Positions 36,669 through 50,200 of a stretch of DNA of 64,000 nucleotides are shown here, in pieces. The stretch covers positions 930,001-994,000 of the forward strand of contig NC_134954.1 of assembly GCF_965638725.1 (NCBI RefSeq). Reading direction: 5' to 3'. The notes beneath the pieces were generated by a model that saw only the letters and a list, made by a program, of their open reading frames with translations, had not been told where the DNA came from and did not search any database. Source of the stretch: Aptenodytes patagonicus (taxonomy: Eukaryota; Chordata; Aves; Sphenisciformes; Spheniscidae). Position numbers and translations under genes: made by a program. The stretch's first letter is position 1, and each line of letters starts with the position of its first letter.

Positions 36669-36690
36669 AATTCTTTCAGAATTCTTTCAG
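36669..36690. repeat. 11-bp direct repeat, two copies
   Basis: AATTCTTTCAG occurs twice back to back. Minor slippage or duplication in the intergenic region. Confidence 0.8.
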
Positions 36691-39397
36691 AGTAATCCGT
36701 GAGCAGCTCTTAGGAACTGAGAAAGTATCTGTGTTTATATCTGAAATAATGGAACATATGTGTTGGAATAAAGTAGTAGTGATGACTAACTTTCTAGCTA
36801 GTGGTATTTTAGACCATATGGTGCCCTTAAGGATTGTCCTGAGTAACTAAGTGTGTCTGATGAACACTGGTATCAGCGATACAGTGGAGAGGACTGACTG
36901 CATTACAATGAACTACATTGTTGTACCTAAAAATGAGTGTTTGGAGGAGCTGCTTGGTAGTGTGTTTGAGTAAGTTCTTTGCTGTGTTGCTGTAACATAT
37001 ATAAAATGGCACTTTTCTCCCCTTTTCCTCTCCAAAAATAAACTTGGAAATGTCAGCATCAAGAATGGCAGCATGTTTCTTGACAGGATGAGTGAAAGAT
37101 CACACAGTCATTTCACAGAAGTACTACTGAAATGTGTTAACTTCTTCTGCATGCCCTTAACATGCCCAGCTGGAGAGAAGTGTTGGAAATTGTAATGGTT
37201 ATGGATAATAAGCATCAGTGTCTTGGTATGAAAAGATAAATTGAATCATGCTGATTTAGATTTAGAGAAGGGGAGCAATGAACTGCTGTGAGTCTTGTTG
37301 CGCTTGACTGAATGTTAAATTTCAGTGAGCTCACCCCATATGCTATGGTTCTAAGCCCTAACAAATTATAATGGTGACTGCATTGCATTATAAATACCTC
37401 CTTTTTGTAGTAAGTTCACTGACTAGCACTTGAGAAAAATTCGGTGGGAACATCAGGACGGAGAGGGACCTTTAAGTGTAACTTCAAATTCTAGTACAAT
37501 TTTGCATTAGAGCTTTCTTCACCTTTTCTTCTATTTCAACTCTGCACTTCTGTACTGTTGCTTTGTGTAGCTGAAAGGGGAGGGGAAAGAATGGCCAGCC
37601 AAACAGTTACAGGAAAGCTCTTAAAGTGATTCCACAATGTTGATAAAAGCATTTTTAAGAACTGCACATCTTTGCAGTTTACTGCTGATAATCATGCTCT
37701 GTATATTTCTGCACATACACAAACAAGTTCTAAATGTTAGCTACTCTGTAATGCTTTGCACCCACAACTAACTGCTCATGCTTCTGCTCCAATCTTGAAC
37801 TGTCAAATAGCTGAACATTTAAATAAAATATTTCAAATTTGAGATGCTCTTGTCACAATATTGACCTTTTAATTTGCTCAGCATTATAATAGTGTTGTAG
37901 CATGAGATAAATGGTGTCTTGTTACATAAATAACTGTAGAGTCAATAACCACAGCCCATTTCCCATCCTTCTTTCCTCCCCCTCTTTAATAAGAATGTGG
38001 CCCTTGAAAGAGGGAATTTTATTCTACCTCCATGGTGTAGAAACTTAATCTTCAGGCAGTCCTATTGAAGGGATTGGTGAAGAACTGAAATGCCATTCTG
38101 CTTAAGTGTTTGGTGTGGATACTTATTATTAGCTATTAATATAGAGGAAGTGCTTGCCTTGGTAATAAAACACATGGTACTGAAGGGACTCTACTTTTGT
38201 GTGCACTTTTGCTAGACAGGAGTAAATTACTTAAATAAACATTTGCTTTGAGGTTAAAAAAACTCCTTAAAATAGAAATAGCCATGCCACATAGGTAGTA
38301 TTCCAAGACAAATGTGTTTCTAATACAGGATGAAAGGATGAATGGCCATGATCTGTTATGTGATTACAGATGAGACTGTCCAAAAAAGAATATAATACAA
38401 TATGATACATACTAGGAAGTTTTATTAATGTTGTGCTGGAGAACTCTTGCTTTTTACTGTCCACTGAAATTAAATATAGTAGAGTCAACCAAATGATAGA
38501 CACTGATGAAAGTGGATGTATCTAGTGGAGCACATAATTCGTGCCATGCCAGTAGACTATTCCCCTCTACTGCTCAGTCCCATAAGAGACTCTTTAGGAA
38601 TGCAATGCACCTTCTTGTTATAAGGTATTTGCCATTCAGCCCACTCATGCTTATTTTACAATAAAACTGTTACATAGATCACACTAAGCAATTCTTTCCC
38701 ATCTTTCATAGTTAGACTGTTGCATAAATGTAGACTGCAACCCTAACGATTTCAATTCTGGTTTCCATGGATTAGAGTGTAAGAGTTGCTCTTAGTCCAT
38801 GTGTTTCTATGGAGTATTTCAGTGGTGTGGACTGAAATGGGAACACTGTGATCTTCTAGTGTTTTAAACAAAAGCCTCTAGGAATGAAAACAGTCAAGTT
38901 TATACACTGGAATCAGCTTAGTGACTCTGATTCTGTTAGAACACTTATCTTACCGAGATACTAGGGTTAAAGAAAATCTGAGTGGCATGGACAAAATAGG
39001 GAATGGCTGTTTGGTATCTCTTGCAGTACAAGAATTAGGAGGAATTACATTATAATAGCAGGTAGCAGGTTCAAGCAAACAAAAAGAGGTGTTTTCTCAA
39101 CAACTGACAGAGGCTGTTGTGTTTGTTAAAAGTTTACATTGATCCTAAAAGTGACTGGAGAGTTTTATGAAAAAGATGCAGTGAAGGCCATTAAATACAG
39201 AGGTAATCAAGATCTTCTGTCTTGAGCTACAGATCAGTAAAGGCTGGGAGAACATTGTGGTATAATGTTAGTCGTATTATGTGGAAATCACAAAGGGTGG
39301 TGTTCTGCATACATGGAACTACAGAATATACCTGAAGATGAAATGGTCTAGCAACATTAAAGGCATTTCACAAGATTAATTAATACCATTCATTTCA

Positions 39398-39415
39398 TAA
39401 TATTAATTAATATTA
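39398..39415. repeat. AT palindrome, 18 bp
   Basis: TAATATTAATTAATATTA is self-complementary over 18 bp. In sequence this AT-rich such palindromes arise easily. Confidence 0.7.
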
Positions 39416-42400
39416 AAATGCCTCTTTAAGTAATGGAATCTGGTTTAATTTGTGTTCTTTTGTGTCAGCAAAGTATTTTGGTATCGATTAAAAAATCCTG
39501 GATTCCTAGAATACAGAAACAAAAAATTAACAGTCCTTAGACATACATGCTTTTTGTATAGGTTAGATTAGAATTGCACTCATATCAAATATCCAGTCTT
39601 CAAGTACTGAGATAAATGTTTTATATCCTCATTTGCCCCACTAAAATTAATATGTATGTTTTGAATTATTCATATAAAACAGAAACCAACTCATTTTCCA
39701 AATGAAAATATCATCTGTACAGATTTTGCTATTAGATCAAACATAATCAACTTGTTAAAAAATATTAGTGCTACTAACTTTTCTTCTCTCTTTCTCACCC
39801 TTCCCTCTCCTCCTACTCTTAAAAGACCATCCTGTTTTCTTTACAGATCATGCCACTACAAACGGTTTCAGTTCTGTACCTGTTCCTTTGCATTTGCAAA
39901 TACTTTATGCTTTTCAAATCCTACTGAAACTTCTTTCATGTTCAACTCTGTGAAAGCCTTATTTCTTAATCATTGCATGTTCTAAGCACACAACCTGAAT
40001 TAATCCTTTTCCTGTTTTTGTTATGTAATGACATGGGTAGATCCAATGGTGAACAATCACAAATACCATGAAAAAGGGAGCTGAGGGTCACACAAAATGT
40101 TTAATCTTTATTGCTAAAATAGGCTGAAAAACAGGTGAAAAGAAGAGGAAGTATAGGAGTCAGAAGTGTCCTTTCTGTGAAGAGCCTCTTGAACTGCTAT
40201 TCATCTGCCTGATTTGCTGTCCACTGTGAGACAGTAGACATTTTACTACTTAAACCTGTAAGAATGTTTAGTACTACTAATAAAGTATGTTTAGAACTTA
40301 CTAAACTGATTGGAACTTTGGATTAGCACAATGAAGTTTGAAATAAATGTTTGTATAATTCTGGCAAGTAGGGAATTTGATGTTTCCTAATTTTCATGCT
40401 ATAAAAAGGGTCTTAGTAGTTTTCTTACCTCTAAAAAAGTAAGAATTGTCTTCACAATATGTGAATGAAATATCTTTCACTTATATCTGTGAAGTAGGAG
40501 AGACAGATGTGGAATCTGAAAATGTGAAGTGGATTTCAAGAGACTCATCTCAGCATTATCTTGTCCCCCCTGCAATGCTAACAAAGATTTTCATAAACTC
40601 AGTTCATTTCCTCGGTGAGTAGTGTGTACCCTTCTCTGAAAAGCCACAGAACTATAAAACGTGGCAGTGAGTTCCCCAGTCATCTTCAGAAGATCATATC
40701 CGCCTAGAAAATGAACACAAAAGCCCAAACTGTGGGAACTGAAGAATTAGAACAGTCATGCTTTTGGAACACATTGGCCTTAATTTACTCCTCAGTTTTT
40801 GTCACCTAGAGTTTTCTAGATTGAGCATGATATCAAGACTGGATTTAACTTTTAGAAATGGTGAAATGCACCTTTTTGCCTTTCCATTCACACCTGCTGC
40901 TGTAAGCACTCGTCTTTCCTTACAAAATTAAAAATGTCCATTATCTGGAAGTAATGCAGTTATGCAGAAATACAGGCTTGGTATTGGCAAACCATAGCTG
41001 AAATTCTGTGGAATATCAATAAAATTAATATGAAATTTGATTCCTGAGTAGTAAGCAAATCTGGATATGAATTCATTGTGAAGGTCTTGGCTACTAAGTA
41101 GCTTTGAAAGTAGTAGTCAGGGAGGCTGATGTTTGTCAAGTAATTGTTGAATGTTATGCATTCAGTAAGCAGATATTTTATGGAGGAAGTTTTAAATTAC
41201 ATTTTATGATAACAACTTGTTGAAGGTTTATGGAGACAGCATGGCTAATTTTATACACATTATTTGGAGAGCATCATCATGGAAGCAATGAATGAACATA
41301 ATTTCCTTTTCCAAGGAAAATGGTTGCTGCAGTAGAGATAAGAGGTTGCAATTATAATGACAAGCAATTGAGATGATTTGAAGGGAATGTATTCAAAGTT
41401 AAATATTTCTGAAGTTTCTGTATTTTACGTATGTGAACTGTGGAAGTACTTCCCGAGCTTGCCTTTTCTCCATAATTAGAAGCAGGTTACATTGCTTCTG
41501 GTTGATAAGCCATTAGTTATTAGTACGGTGTTAAATTTGCCCTTGTACCAAATGACCCAAAGGGGGAAAGCTGTCTGTTTGATTACAATAATAATAGCTT
41601 TTAACAATTGGATTTACTTAGCTAGATGTTAATTGATACACTTACAACCTTCTGCAAAAAGAGTTTGTGAATGTTACACAAGACTGCAGGGAGCTGCAGG
41701 CAAAAATTAGAAGACATCTGGTGAATTAAGGGTTATGAACTGCCAAGTTCTATTGAAGGAAAACTACATTTCAAAAAACGTCTCAGTCAGTGCTGAACAT
41801 TAAAAAGCATTATGCAAAGTTTAATTGTGGATAGTGGTGTGAACCATCTCTTTATTGTGTAGTTTCAATTTTCACGAGAAGGAAAATATAGGTGGTCTGA
41901 AAAAATTAAGATCTGTTATAAATGAGAAGTTGGAGTTCATTCCTTATTTTCCATTGCTCTCTTGCTTTCCTTGGGGCTGAAGAGTGGAGAGATATCTGGA
42001 GGGTGTGCATGGTTATGAAATCAAAAATTTAGAAACTTGAAGGAAAGAAGTTTCTGTGTCCAATAATCTTTCAAGGAAAACAAATAACTGATGCACTGAA
42101 ATTTGACAACTGGGATATCCCCAACTTTGTGTAAGGCGATAAATAACATTTTAAGTAGACAGCTATTTGCAATTTCACTTAAGCAGAGCAGTGTTTTAAT
42201 CCGAGATACACAGGTTTCTGATCCTTTTCCCTCCCCCACAACCTTTCTATCATCTTACTTAACTGTAACCAGTTTTGACCTGTCCCACTCCAAGTACAAG
42301 AAAACTTAATCACCATTAATTGCTGGTCTGTATATTAGTCAGGAGGAATATCCATTTAGCTATGGAAACACAGCTAGGTGGCTAACACACTCTTCCATGA

Positions 42401-44016
42401 GAGAAAAATGGCTTCTGCATGCATCTGGTTGACTAGGCTCAAGTGTAATTCCGAGAGTCTTTCTTAGGCATGAGTATTACATATTGCCAAGAAAAAAATT
42501 ACAAGGGAGCTTAAAGTAAACAATTGCATTACATATGTCTGTAATTCTAAGTAGTATGAGCCACAGCAATAGTAACACAAGAATTTACCTGGACAGGGAA
42601 TATTTTTCACCTGTGTATCACATGGGAATGCTTAAATCTTAATGGATAATATTTTCTGTGTACTTTCTGATGTAAAGTAAAAACCAAAACTTTACAAAAT
42701 TGAATTAGATGTCCATTATAGCACATCTGGTGCTACACCTACAATATATGTAGTACAGTTGAAATACCATAGTTCAGAAAGTTTATCATCCCTCATGTAC
42801 TAAGTTTATAGTTTACAATGACTATTTCTGAACCTCCATTTCTTCATGTTAGATCAGGCTGCTAGCTTTTCTAAACAGGCTTAATAATAGTGTGTATTTT
42901 AAAAATGCCTCTGGTTAGTAGCGAATGGCACATTTGTTCCCATTTACATGTCTAGAATTTCTCTCAGTCTCAGCGCTGGGTTCCCAAAGAAGGCAAAAGC
43001 AATGCTATGCACAGGAGTCACAGCAGAGGAGGGAAAGATATGTTCCCACTTTAGAACACCTCAGACTCTGCCATAGCAACTTCCCCACTGATTAAGTCCC
43101 TGAAAATGGCTAATAACAGTTGTTACAGGAGACGCTTGTAATACTGTGTCATGTGCTAAAAAGGTCTGATCCAACCAAGCACCCTGTATCCTTGTGTCTT
43201 TTTGAACTTGACGTGAAACGGTGGTGCTAATTGTATATCCGGTGTGTTGGTAGACTGAAAATACGACAATTTGGTTTGCAAATTACTATTACTATAACTA
43301 GTGATTAAATCAGTGTTGGAAACTGCTAGGCCAATGCTTTGTTACGCACTTGGTCTGCATGAGAACATGAGGACTATGATGGGTCGTAAAAAAATCTGCA
43401 AATTATATTGTACAAAGCAATGCTAGTCATATCTTTTGTGGTGTGTGTATGATTACATACAGTTTCTAGCAGTGATCTTACTATTAGTTTCTCCAGAATA
43501 AGAAAAAAAATGAATGGGCAGATATTGGCTAAAGCATTTAGAAAAGAATTGCCCCTTGGCCATGCTTCTGTAAGTACTGGTTTTCCAGACTATTGATCCA
43601 TACCTTTACTGATTTTGAGAAATCAGATTTTTATTTTTGGTGGAATACTTTCAGTGAAGTACTGCTCCATTGGAGCTGATGGTAAAATTCTCACTGGCTT
43701 CAGTGAAATCAGGATTTAAGTGTAAGCCACGTACTACAGCTCTCATTCGCTTCCCTACAACTACAATCCAACATTTGAAAACAAGACTACCTGAAGGCCC
43801 CTTGCTAAGGCTATGGAAGGGTGATTTCCATTGTAAGTAAAAAATTGGCTCACAAGGTCTTGAACTCCAGTATCTTGTTTTATACCAAGCAGTCCTATTT
43901 TGGTGTAGTCAAGAATTATGGTATGCACACATTTATAGTGTTTAGTATCTTTAATTGGCATTTCTAAAAATAGTTTCATTTGCAGTTATTTCTTTAAAAT
44001 GATTTGTTAAAAATAT

Positions 44017-44022
44017 TTTATT
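44017..44022 (-). terminator. Candidate RBP1 polyadenylation signal AATAAA
   Basis: Plus-strand TTTATT, the first AATAAA on the minus strand after the RBP1 stop, about 135 nt downstream. It would give a short 3' UTR. Use is inferred from position. Confidence 0.5.
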
Positions 44023-44157
44023 ATAACTGTACAGTTCTAATGTGATCTTCATTTCTGTGTTTGCTCTCATCACTGATGATGTTCACTACTAGCATTTGGA
44101 GATTTGGTGGTAAGTCTGTAAATTCTGCTGTTCTTCACTTCTGTATCAGCAGTAGGC

Positions 44158-44211
44158 TCACTGTACCTTCTTAAAGACCTGCTTACACTTGACTCCACAC
44201 ACTCTTATTTC
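44158..44211 (-). CDS. RBP1: RBP1 coding exon 4 (C-terminus and stop)
   Basis: 54 nt including TGA (44160-44158). The acceptor is ttatttcctag. It encodes [17 protein letters not shown] in phase with exon 3. The last nine residues, CKQVFKKVQ, match human RBP1, so the call is firm. The first half differs at three sites (Ile, Cys and Lys for Met, Glu and Val). Confidence 0.92.
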   Translation of the reverse strand, partial: EIRVCGVKCKQVFKKVQ

Positions 44212-47200
44212 CTAGGAAGAGAAAATAATTTAAAAATACAACTTTTACATAGGATGCATGCATTATACGTTAAAGTGTATGATGTCCAGCTTAATTTGAA
44301 TCCACAATTTTCTATCAAATTAGATTGTACATATTTTAGCCTATTTTTAATCCTAAAAGAAACCCGCTGGTTTGAGTTTGTTTTCTGGTGAAAGCTGGAT
44401 TAAGAGAAGTTATTTTGGGATCTCAGATCTTAAAGGACCAAATATGTTCCTGGTGCATTATTCTCTATTTGCAGTGTGTGCAATTGCTTAGGTCTTCAAA
44501 ACGGGCATTTTTTATTTTGGACAGATAAAGAAGTTATTTGGGGATGGATCTGAATAACCAGTTCTGAATCTGTATGTTGATGACTGGTAGTTCAAACCTA
44601 CAAAACCAGAAATCAGCTGAAAGCCCACTCTAGCAACACAATGTTCATGGCTAGAAAAGGACAGGTAGTTGTGTACACAAGATTTGATCTAGGTCTATAA
44701 ATCACAGCACAGCAGTGAGTTTTGACTGAACTTGACCATACTGCATGCCTAATGCTGTCTACTGTTCCTTTGTGTTCCATAAGAGCTTTTAAAAAATCTA
44801 CTTGCTAGTCATTGGATCATCGTGAACTGTGCATAAGCAGGTGCAATGATGTTTACAGCTTGGGCACTGATTTGTGAGGCCTACAGTTGTTTACCTAATC
44901 TCACTGAAGACGCAGTTTAATCTTCTCCATTACTGAAACTACTGAAGTTAGACCTGAGAAGTGCACACAGTATGTGTGGGGATCTGTGGAGGTGTTGACT
45001 GGTGTTGGTGGAAGAAGAAGAAAGGGTGGAACTTCTTAAAGGACATAAAGACAAAGGTTATGTATGACCTAGCAGAAGGGATGTACTTTCTATTTCAAGG
45101 TAAAACTTTTAATAAAGCTGTCAGAATATTTTGAGGAAACAGGAGGCAGAGTTTCTGTGCTGGTTTTGGCACGACAGTTTCCTTGGAAGTTATGCGTATT
45201 TTCTTATGGGGGACTTTGATAAAATGACATACTAAAAAAACCTTACGCTGAGTCAATAACCTTTTTGGCATATGTTGCTAGTCCCTAGTAAGAGAAAGTG
45301 CTTCATGATGAATTGATGAAACAAGCAGACTGATACAGTGATCTTAGTTAGGACCTGTTTTGTTCACTTCTATGTAGGTAACCTGGAAGAAGGCGTGTGC
45401 AATAAGGGCTAAGAGATCTGCTGGCAGTGACAAAAACCTACAGAGCAGAAGCAATCAATACAATAGAAAAGGGCAATAAAGCTCAAAAGAAAATGGAGAA
45501 TGGTCAAATAAGTCACTCACATAAAATAGAATCTAAGGAGGAAAAAGAACTACAAAGTACAGACCATAGAATGAAATGGAGAAAATAGGAGGCGAGAACT
45601 ACTAAAGGATGTGGGACTACTCTCTACAGAACTGTGGAAAGAATTAAATTAACACTTGGCTCATTGTGTAAAGTTCAATAGGATCATAAAGCTATCGAAG
45701 TATCAATTTTTTAGCGGTAACTGCCCATTGTACCAAAGGACTCTCAAGAGTACAGGACCTAGTAATCTTAGCTGGTCAAAAATAAGATACTAAATGGGAC
45801 TCTTTTACTGTATGTTTAATGGAGAGAGTTACATTAACAAGGATTCAGAGAAATAAAGAGGACATCTTTTGAAGTTCATGAAATATAAAAAGTGATGAAA
45901 TTGAAATATTGGGGACTGGCCTCTAAAATACTTGGTTGCTTCCTTTGCATGAAGTAATTTTGTACTGACTGTTGTGTACATGAGAGACAGATTGTGATAA
46001 ATGGTACAAGTGCCAGTGAGTGCATGGATGCCTGCATGAGCTGGCAGGTATGATATAGCCTTCTGAAAAAGCAGCCTCAGATCAGTCAGGTTACCTTGGG
46101 GTACCTAAAGTGGCACTCGACACCTATGTTTGAGCAACTGAATCTGAATTTATGACTTCTAAAATCAAGCTCTTGACAGGGTCAAGTATAGAAAGTGGTC
46201 TGGCCTGGAGGTCCATGGCTAGGTTGTATGGCTAGAGCATGAATCAGAGTAAGGATAGCAGAAATCTGGGCTAAAGAAATTGGTGTTGGGGACAAAAAAT
46301 GGGAAGAGATAATGACTGCGGAGCTGAGAAGGGACAGAAACCAGGATGCTGATACAGAGAAATCCAAGAGCAACTAGTGCTATTGCTTCATATATGTGCA
46401 GATGAGTGCACATATGTGTATGAGTGCAGGAAGGTGTAAGCTGAACTTCTAGGCCAGACATTGTATGGCTAATTACAACCTGTTTGCCCACAGAGAATCT
46501 GAAAGGGCTGATGCTTGGTGTCATGGCACCATGAAGCTGGGAGGTAGTGTGGAAATACTGTAGTGTGTTTGTGTATAGATAGAGGGAATATGTATACACA
46601 GGAAATTCTGGAGTCTCCTTTTTATTGCTTCCCCCCTACTTTCAGTGAGTCCATGGCCTCAGCTATAAAGTGATCACTTACTTACTTACACAGTAACTTT
46701 CTCCCTAGCTGCATTATATCAAGTATGTAGTCCAGATGGTAAGACCTGTCATATACATTCCTTTCCCAAACTGGTTTCTGGGACTTCCAGTACTTCCTGA
46801 AAATTGTGTTTAGTAATAAGGGGTTTGGGGTACTTTTGCAAAGATTTCATAACTCTCCTACAGATTTGATTATTTAGAGAACATCCACTTAGACTGCTGA
46901 ATGCTAATAGTACTGAACAGTGAACAGAAATGGAGGTTGGATTTTATTATCTCAGCAGGAAGACTGCCTTTTACCCACACTGATGAGAGAGTGAGGACGC
47001 TATAAAGAGCTATGTGAGAAAAGAACAGGCATCCTTTTTCAGGTCCTGTTAACTTAGAAAGGTAAAAATGATGATCTGAAAGAACATGACATTTCAAAAA
47101 CTTAATTGCTGTTTTAGTTCTCTAGGCTATAATGCAGTCTGGCCTGTAATTATTTTAGAAGAACAATGGTGTATTTTCCCTTTATGGCTTATTGTTGGAT

Positions 47201-50200
47201 GCATAATTTCACCAGCTCCCATACTGCGAATTTCACAGACTGCATGAAGGACATTCTGTTAAATGTCTTCCTCAGTGTAGACGTTTCAAACTGGTATGTC
47301 TGGACAGACAGTTAACACAGAAAGAGTACTGCTCTGAAATCAGGCAGTCTTTGTAAGGGACATAAAAGCATAATGGCTCCAAATGAAATTGTTGCTTTAG
47401 AAACAAGTCAAATGCTGCACCAATACATAATTATGTCAAAATAAGCCAAGATAACATAGCACACAGCCTGCTGCATTACATCTAACCATTTTAACAGAGT
47501 GGCATTTAAAACCTGTTACATGATCTTACCAGATGCATTTCATCTCCTTCAATCCACTGGGTCCAACCACGACCTTCTTTTTCTCCATTCTGCACACAAA
47601 GCAGCTTATCTCCATCCCAAGATACGGTGGTCTAACAAAATAGACATATTCAGCGTTACTGTAGTATTCTGTGATATAATGATTAGTTTCCTTAAAGCAA
47701 AACTTCTCTCTAATATAATAAATGATTAATGTATCTCATAGGAAGAATAACTGTAGCGTGTTGTAACACTTAGGATAATTAACAAAAGAAATGAGCTTGA
47801 ATAGAAAGTTGCTGCCCAACTGCCTGTCAAAACCTGGAAGGATGAGATAAAGCTGTTTAAATACAAGAAAAAATATCATAAAAATCATTGTGTAATCATC
47901 CTCTCTCCCTGCTAACAAATATGGCAGCAGAAGGGATGTGCAGCCTCACACTGTATTTGCAAAAGGAGCTGAAAACTTGGTATTAAGTTTGGTTTTTCCA
48001 CCATAAGAAGGATTGCCCAGCTGCTCTACCTGAAAAAACTACCCACCTACTGGCAGCTATGGATGAACAAGGCTTTTAAATCCTGAGCTGTTTTTTCCCC
48101 ATGTCTTAATCTGCCTTCCATCAGCAGCACCAAATTGGTAACTTTGCCAGCATCCTCCTTTGTGTAACTGTGGCTGGAGAACTACTTGAGCCAGGACTGG
48201 CAGAATAAGAGTGAGAGGAAGGTGCTGCAGGATTCAACATAGCACTTTTGTGAATATTGGTGCTGTCCTGAGTAGTTCAGTAGAACTTGATTCATAAAAC
48301 TACTTAAATCTATGAGGGTGCATCCTACAGCTTGTTACTCTGGTTAGTCTTTACTGACAATTTGCCTTTCACGCCTCCGTAAGATAAAGAGAAGCAATAT
48401 TCTGCAAAATATTTAAAGAGGGAAGGGGTACAGCAGTGACAATTTGTGCTCCATGAGGATAGTTTAACATCAATATTAGCACATGGCTTTTAAACCAGCT
48501 TGTTTGAAGTGAATCTGAGGACTAAATATGGAATTACTGTCTACCTTGTAAAAGTCTCCAGCCACTGCCTGTATGAGTAGTCAAATATGGAGAGAAGATG
48601 AATTCTGATCTATCATTAAAGGAAAACTTACTGCATCCATGCTGTGTAGTTTCTAAGAAAAGAAGTCAGCCTACATTTGTCATTCTGGGAACTAAAACCA
48701 GTTGAACATTCAAGAACTACACAGCCCTATTTATTTAATTTGTGTATGTCACAAACAATTAATTCTTAAATGATAACCATGATAGCCACTATCTTTAAAT
48801 GAGTACAGCCAGCAGTCTCCACCCCTGGGAAGCTTTAGACTAAACAAGCATGGAAAATGAATCACTAGAAAGAGTGCCAGCATAGATAATCATAGGGACG
48901 GCATTGTTATTGATCCCATATAGTCTGTTTGCACCATATGGGGTCTCTGAAAGACAAACTCGTGTCCTTGCTAAAAATCTCTCTGATTTGGAAAATGCAT
49001 TCACAAATTCTTCTATTCACTCTTGTAAAATGACGTATTTAAACCAAGTAGCAGATAACATTTTTAAAAAGCCATATCCTTTTAATGTATAAAATGCTAA
49101 TGCAGGAAGGAACAAAACATTTGGGTAAAGCTGTAGTTAATGTGGTCATCATAGTTTAAATCCTCTTCCATATCTGTTTTGAATCTGTAGATGTCCAGTT
49201 GGAGATAGAAGATAACAAATTATACTAGTCAAAGTTAAAAATGTTTAATTTATAAGTTAACATATCTAAGAATTTCTGATGATTCCAAAAAATGAATATA
49301 TCAGAAAATGAACATTATTTCTACTGATGACTTGTAGATGTGAGGGATACTGTGGAATGAAGCATTTGTATATGCAACTTTGCTTAGTAACCGCACTTAT
49401 ATTTATCCATTATTAGCTCAGCATAGTTTAATCATTAGACTAGCTTAATAGTTAAATTCTGTAGGTTTATATGTGAATTCAGAGGCAATATACCATGATA
49501 AAGTAAGATCCAACTTTATTAGTTCTGCTAATGTTCAAAGTCAGTTGTGGAAGTTATTAGTCTTGATAATATTCACTAGCTTAGTACACTTGGGGGCAAT
49601 TGAGAAATGTTTGTAGCAGTGCAAGGAAATGTTAACTTTTTTGGCCTCCAAGGGTGATTGAAATTGTTTCATCTCAGAAAGCAACACACTTTTTTCTCTG
49701 TCTTTCTTATTTTTCCAATCAAGATTAGATATTGCTTTTGGCAATTTGGTGATAACCACAGAGAGTTTAATACCACAGACCGTTAACCAAGCTGTTTTAT
49801 CAGCCAATATTCTCGGTTATCATCCTCTGCCTTCCCTTTGAGAAATATAAATACTGAAGAGATATGAGTAAACCATACAGTTTCTGATTTTTGTATGTGG
49901 CTATTTTGCTATGAAGGTTATAAAGGACAGAATATATTGCAGGAGAACATAATGTCCTCTTTGTTAGCAGGAACAACCACTTTATCACAGTAAGATTAAT
50001 CAGTAGCATTTTAATCTTTTCTTTCTTCAGGTCAAACTGTAATGTCTCATATAATAAAAGACACAACTAATACAGAAGATAGAAACTTCTCTTTTAATTA
50101 TGATTTAAGAAGGATTAAACAATGGAAAGTAATTGTTTAGGTCAGATGACACAGGAAAATCCAATTTGAGCTGTGTCCTGTATTGTGTTTAAAAATAACA

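Larger units (their letters stand above)
26217..44016. other. RBP2-RBP1 intergenic interval, no gene seen
   Basis: About 17.8 kb between the RBP2 promoter and the RBP1 poly(A) signal. It holds simple repeats (27085, 33484, 33564), small palindromes (39398) and the 11-bp direct repeat. The longest open frame in the window (144 codons, minus, 29505-29939) lies here, but with no splice, domain or start support. No young transposon was recognised, which is notable for its length. Confidence 0.7.

Noticed and set aside
43660-43720. Possible very old amniote repeat (TTCTCACTGGCTTCAGTGAA)
   Set aside because: Resembles a common reptile/bird repeat phrase but is too short and diverged to support.
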